A stretch of 64,000 nucleotides of DNA. It comes from Macrosoma leucophasiata. Lineage: Eukaryota > Arthropoda > Insecta > Lepidoptera > Hedylidae. The translations under genes and the position numbers were made by a program. The DNA lies in contig JAWQUS010000027.1 of NCBI GenBank assembly GCA_036365455.1, positions 10,372,001 through 10,436,000 on the forward strand. The letters run 5' to 3'. How positions within the stretch are numbered: position 1 is the first letter of the stretch; the number at the start of each line of letters is the position of its first letter. Shown piece by piece: positions 59,463-64,000 of the stretch. The notes beneath the pieces were generated by a model, which saw only the letters and a list, made by a program, of their open reading frames with translations, made no database searches and was not told where the DNA came from.

Positions 59463-59775
59463 CATTACTTCACGCCTGTAATACCCGAAGGGGTAGGCAG
59501 AGGTAAATACATGCATTCAAGCATACATGTAAACACCCACGACTCGCCGGTTACGTTTTGGCCCATGTAACAGGTGGCGAACCTGTTGCCATCTCCGGGC
59601 ACATTGCCAAACTCTGAGGTACCTACTGGAAAACTTCCAGAAAATGGAAAAATCCTAGTAGAACCAAAGATAAAGGATTTGTAACCGTTATCTCTGATAG
59701 TCCCCGACCCGGCAATCGAACCCAGGTCCCCCAGCGTAGTAGTAGTGGCCTGCTACCACTACGCTACTGAGGCAG
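59463..59775 (-). mobile_element. SINE family C inside the hAT element
   Basis: Full-length: tail CGAAGGGGTAGGCAGAGG, head ending GCTACCACTACGCTACTGAG. The last 27 bp of the head are duplicated in inverse at 59864-59890. Confidence 0.85.
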
Positions 59776-60189
59776 CCCGTCTCAAGAAGGGCAGAGACTC
59801 ATGCCCAGCAGTGGGACGTTTCAACGGTTGCCATTATTATTATTATTATTATGATATCATTAACTGCCTCAGTAGCGTAGTGGTAGCAGGAGCCTGGAGC
59901 TTACTCCACCACGCTGCTCCAATGCGGGTTGTTGAAGATAAAGGTTAGTGGCCAACCCGCTGTCGGATGTTTTCAAACCGGCCATACATATGTATATGGC
60001 CTGCGACAAGGTTAAATGACTGCTATTTATCTACAGCAACCGGGACCGTCGGCTTAACTTGCTCTCCGAAGCACGGAAACGCGCATTTTAATTTGTCACT
60101 AGTGGTCACCCGTCACATACCCGACCGCACCCGTATCGCTTAATCGAGTAGATCACTTGCGTTCTACACCAGCCGCGAGGCCTTGCGCG
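59776..60189 (-). mobile_element. SINE family B inside the hAT element, tail inverted
   Basis: The body and head (59891-60189) are in reverse orientation, ending in the 5S-like head (GGTCACCCGTCACATACCCG on plus). The tail (59776-59863: CAGAGACTCATGCCCAGCAG, (ATT)n) is in forward orientation. A 27-bp SINE C piece sits at the join. Flipping 59776-59863 restores a normal, contiguous SINE B. Confidence 0.8.
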
Positions 60190-60570
60190 CTTCAGAAAGA
60201 TGAAAAGAGGATGATACGAAATTATAAATACCAGCGGACCCAACCCAAAATCCGCTGTCCTGTCTCTATGTACATAACTAAGTACATACATACAAAAAAA
60301 TAATAATTAAAAGCGCATTTTCCAGTGGACTAAACTATGAATCTAAACCATTCTTAAAACACACACAATAATGAATCATCAAATTCGGTCCACCAGTTAA
60401 GGACGAGTTCAGTGACATATCTACACAACATACGCATACAAAAAAAATTGAGTGAATGATACAATTTAATTTAAAAATTGTAATGAACATAAGAATGCAG
60501 TCTTTATTTCTTTGTTAATTAGGTACTTAAGTCGAATATTATTAATCAAAATAAAATAATTGAATACTAT

Positions 60571-60837
60571 CATAGAGCAACACCGGAGGGGAGTAGCCAT
60601 ATGCAGGCCTAGGCCTATACCTGTCGCCTAGATGTTTATGTGTGCGTGAAATGTATGTATGTATTTTGTTAAAGTCAAGGTGTGAGTTTCGTAGTAATAG
60701 ACGATTTTTGTAGTATGCTTGTGTGTCGCAAATGCGTGCAAAAATGGCAGACAGTTTTGCATCGGTAATAAACGCTATGGCTACTCCCCTCCAGTCCACC
60801 GCGGCCGGTGGTCCGTGTTGCTCTATGAATACTATTA
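60571..60837. mobile_element. Non-autonomous DNA transposon (CATAGAGCAAC ends), 267 bp
   Basis: Ends CATAGAGCAAC ... GTTGCTCTATG with an inner GGAGGGGAGTAGCC / GGCTACTCCCCTCC pairing. Perfect 8-bp duplication AATACTAT (60563-60570, 60838-60845). Eight bases suggest hAT- or P-type transposition; the CA start does not fit the usual hAT end perfectly. The minus frame 60542-60799 is not a gene. Confidence 0.8.
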
Positions 60838-60877
60838 ATCAAAATTAATTACAGGGAGGTTATTTTTTCTAATTTAA

Positions 60878-61109
60878 TTTGGAAGCTGTTTCCCCTGACA
60901 ACCGGTTTTTTAGCTCATCATATTAATATACCTTCCAATCCAGCATTGCTAAAAAGTCGTTCGCTGGGACAATTGATGGAAGAGAAGATAGGTATTGCCA
61001 TAGATACAGTTCCGTAAAGCCCCGAATATTTCGATTTTTTTTGAGACGTACGCGTATAAACATAGTATTTTATGTAATGTATGTCAATAAAATTAAAACA
61101 AACAAGCAA
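60878..61109 (-). pseudogene. hAT transposase C-terminal remnant
   Basis: One minus frame reads IPIFSSINCPSERLFSNAGL, the PSER(L/V)FS.AG core of the hAT dimerisation domain. In another frame a little further on, ELKNRLSGETASKLN follows, the usual next block (NRLSGE). A frameshift therefore separates the two, and stops follow. The rest of the transposase is not recognisable; it has been deleted or displaced by insertions. Confidence 0.8.
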
Positions 61110-61370
61110 GGAACAGCGCCGGTGGTGGGAGGGGAGGTCTCGCTCGCTTGTTCGGCCCGGTATCGCGCTGCGGCATGTGTGTGCGTTGCCATGTATACTC
61201 CTCCTTAATTCCTCATAAATTCCTCTTAAATTTTGAGAAAGCGATAGCGGAAGAGAATTTTATTATTTTTATTTATGAGGATGCGGTAACGGATGAGGAA
61301 CCCAAAATATTGCGGAACTTCCTCATTATGAGGAAGAGGAAGAGGAATCCTCAACAACCCTAGTTAAGAT

Positions 61371-63612
61371 ACGTTAAAACTTGCTAATGTCTACAGGTAG
61401 TTCGTGACTTTCAATCAAAACAGAGCAGTAATAAAAAATAGTTATGTTTTAATTGAAAAATCTAATATCATGTTTGGTTTAAAGCGAGTTCATTTAAGTA
61501 TTCAAAGTTTTAAATCTCTATTTTTTCATTTTGTATTCATTGTCTGTCTCGTATCAGGTAAAATCACGAGAAATGGTGAACCGGTCAGCTCCTACATGTT
61601 TTAAGTATTTGTCTATCTTCTATACACGTATAGAACGTTCTTACCAACTTACTTAGGACTACTAATGTTATCTTAAAACTTACCTTTACTTCATAAGGTT
61701 ATAGAAATGCTGACGATGAAAGCACACAACCACACAAAGCTGACAAATAAAACAGTAAAGCTTTTAATGAGGACTTTAAAATCTGGTTCCGTGATACCGC
61801 TATGCACTTATGGAAGTTTAACACACATAACTATTCCGATATCGCACGTTCGATGCCGATCCTTACGATGTGTTTATTACTAACTTATATACAGTAACAA
61901 TAACGTTCGTTTTGTAAATCTAAATGCGTTCGTTCGATCGTTTTGTGTCGTTAACCGGTAAGACGAGGCACGATACGATACCTGCCTCGAACCCGTCGAC
62001 TAATCGACTGTCTATATGCTATACAATAGGGACGTGTTTACATTGGTTTTGTGGCTATGTGTGTGCACAAGAAGGCTTCGCGGCGCACGCGCATGTGTGC
62101 AGGCTATATTCGTACGTGTTGCCAGTTATATTAATTGAGTTAAATGGTATGTGAACGTGTGTCTCGTTGATCTATTTTATCTATCTGTGTCAAAACATTT
62201 ATTTTATTTTTAAGGAGAAATAGCTATTCTCATTTTGTTTTACTAGTCATTATGTGCAACTTTGTTCGAATTATCGGATCAGCATAAGACAAAATAATGA
62301 TGAGTTTCATTCCCTGTAGAATCTATTCGTAGTGCAAAGAGTACCAATATTAAGGGATGTTTGATACCCTAGATAAAAGAAAACTAAATTATCGAATAGC
62401 CTATGATTATGTATGAGAAAGATAGAGAAGTCGGAGAAAAAAAACAGTTATTCAAAACTGACAGAAAATAATAAAATAATGATGACGAGTTATTTTGGTA
62501 TAGATCACAAGGAGAACAAATCATGTATAATGCTATGCCTTAAGATTCCATGAGAAAGCAGGGTTAAATGAAACTTTAACTAGAACTTCCTTTCAAAGAA
62601 AAATTGAGCACGAGATAACTATTAGCTACTTTATTCATAGTTTAACTTTAATATTTTTTAAGAAATGGATAAGTCTAGTTTGCTTATAAAGTTTTTTGAC
62701 ATTACGGTAATAAGTAATAGTAAATCGAGAGTTTCCAAAAAAAAACCCTCGATCCTCTTGATCATAGCTAGGATGACTAAAATACATTTGACTGTACCAG
62801 GACATCTACCAACTTAAACGTTTTAAATTTAAAGTAGATATATACGTCTTCCGTATGGTAGAATTATTACTTTTCAACATGGCAACACATACGCATGTAA
62901 GTTCACATGCAACATAAAGCTCTGGAGCTTTAAAGCTTTAGCTGCATTTTGTTTTATTTAACTAATATAAATAGAACAGGCATCCGATCGGTTCCTCTGC
63001 GAACTCTTCTCGGAATCTGTTACCTTATTTGTATTAATACGTTTGTAATTATCATTTATAATGGGTATACTTACATACTTGTTAGACGGGTCCGGCCGGT
63101 TTCAAGCGATACTTCGACGATAGGTCGTCGTCCCAAATCGAAGCATATAGTTTTTATCATCGCCGGACTTAAGTCTCTCATTCATGTAACCGTTTGCAAT
63201 GGGTAGCTCTTTTTAATTGTTTAAATCGCGGCCTATGTTAAAGCAAGACAGCGAAGTGATGCAATCGCGATACAATGACTATTGCGACTTAACTAGTCGT
63301 TAAGAAAATTCGGTCTCCGAAGAAAAGCCTGTTAATTGAATATCTTAATACGTATGATGTGGTGATATGACAGTAGTTTTAACTGAAACATTTGTCCCTA
63401 ATTAATCGCGACCCAATGATAAATACCATTTTGAGAATTAGGTTCCTCAAATTATATAACCATTTCCTATAGAATAAGACACTCATTCGTGTTTGCTATG
63501 TGCTGGTGTAACTACCAATAGGAAATTATTAAACTGCTCTTGTTCATTTACGTTGATCACTACTTTGCTCTAACATTACGAATGATTACGGTAAATATCT
63601 CCCATCTAATGC
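61371..63612. other. Unannotated stretch
   Basis: 61920-62130 is richer in GC (CGTTCGTTCGATCG, GCTTCGCGGCGCACGCGCATG) and could include a promoter or 5' exon: the frame 61924-62154 is followed by GGTATGTG. No domain was recognised. 62949-63206 likewise has no domain. Confidence 0.4.
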
Positions 63613-63801
63613 TAATGATGTGCCGTTCCCGCGAACGTTCCCCAGGTTCCGACATAGGGAAACATTGTTTATAAAGATTGCAAAATCCTTCCATTATTAT
63701 TTTACACTTGTTACCTCAGATTTAAACAAAATGTTTGATATCAGTTGGTACTTTGTCACGTTTTGTTAGATTGCAAGTTTTGTTCGAACGGCACATCATT
63801 A
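63613..63801. mobile_element. Possible MITE, 189 bp
   Basis: Perfect 16-bp inverted ends TAATGATGTGCCGTTC at 63613-63628 and 63786-63801. The outermost TA on each side could be a TA target duplication. Single copy in the window. Confidence 0.5.
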
Positions 63802-64000
63802 CTCCCATAGCTCAATAATTAAAACGCCTAGTGACATGCAATTCTCTCCAATAGCACATGCCTACAAATAATGTTAGGCGTTGTAGAACAAGTCAGATTG
63901 GGTAGTTTTTTCAAATGAATTTCTTTGTTGTTGCACCCTTTGTTTTTGTATCCCTCTACATTTAGCCTGGTAAAGATCGCTTTCTCGCGATCACGATAAG

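Larger units (their letters stand above)
59354..61362 (-). mobile_element. hAT transposon, 2009 bp, complete ends, with nested insertions
   Basis: Terminal inverted repeats TAGGGTTGTTGAGGA (59354-59368 and inverted at 61348-61362) are flanked by a perfect 8-bp duplication GTTAAGAT (59346-59353, 61363-61370). hAT elements make 8-bp duplications and have ends of the form (C/T)A(A/G)NG; TAGGG fits. GAGGAA and GATGCGG motifs are strongly repeated just inside both ends, as expected of subterminal transposase-binding sites. A decayed transposase C-terminus lies at 60878-61109. A SINE C, a SINE B and a 267-bp DNA transposon have inserted, making up about half of the length. Confidence 0.9.

Noticed and set aside
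61924..62154. First coding exon ending at GGTATGTG
   Set aside because: The frame is short and has no domain; local GC richness alone does not establish an exon.

Overview
The window is nuclear DNA from a moth or butterfly, most likely a noctuoid-like moth. It is AT-rich, with dense TAGGTA/TACCTA motifs scattered through intergenic sequence and many interspersed repeats: SINEs with tRNA-like or 5S rRNA-like heads, hAT, mariner and MITE DNA transposons, Helitron-like ends, and 5'-truncated LINEs. No bacterial gene organisation is present. Almost all open reading frames are chance frames inside repeats or introns. The species assignment is inference from repeat style only.

Host genes are nearly absent. 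One convincing host coding exon lies on the minus strand at 16956-17441. It has a good polypyrimidine/acceptor site, a CAG|GTGAGT donor and phase-1 boundaries at both ends, and encodes a basic, serine-rich, low-complexity segment. A GC-rich stretch at about 18590-18790 could be the promoter or first exon of the same gene. I could not recognise the protein family.

Mobile DNA, left to right: a tRNA-like repeat present as inverted copies (1915-2260 and 8991-9350); an A-tailed SINE-like family (called A here) with more than ten copies and fragments; a SINE family with a tRNA-like head (C); a SINE family with a 5S rRNA-derived head (B); a LINE (35110-36303, minus) with reverse-transcriptase motifs and only two in-frame stops; truncated LINE pieces at 8418, 31407 and about 50905; a mariner relic (44213-45025) that keeps the first catalytic D but lost its 3' third; a foldback structure of about 0.93 kb built of 100-bp units in both orientations (46836-47765); and a complete-ended hAT transposon of 2009 bp (59354-61362) with an 8-bp target duplication, a decayed transposase C-terminus and three younger insertions inside it.

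Structural oddities include several perfect short-spacer palindromes (63 bp at 38813, 63 bp at 56558, 27 bp at 33114, 25 bp at 27276), a micro-inversion with a 27-bp inverted duplication at its edges (59749-59890), and a SINE nested in a SINE (32181-32540). The tails of SINE families B and C match the 3' ends of LINE-like elements in the same window, which suggests which LINEs moved them.

I found no CRISPR array, operon, rRNA gene or convincing functional tRNA gene. The long stretches between repeats look like intron or intergenic DNA.
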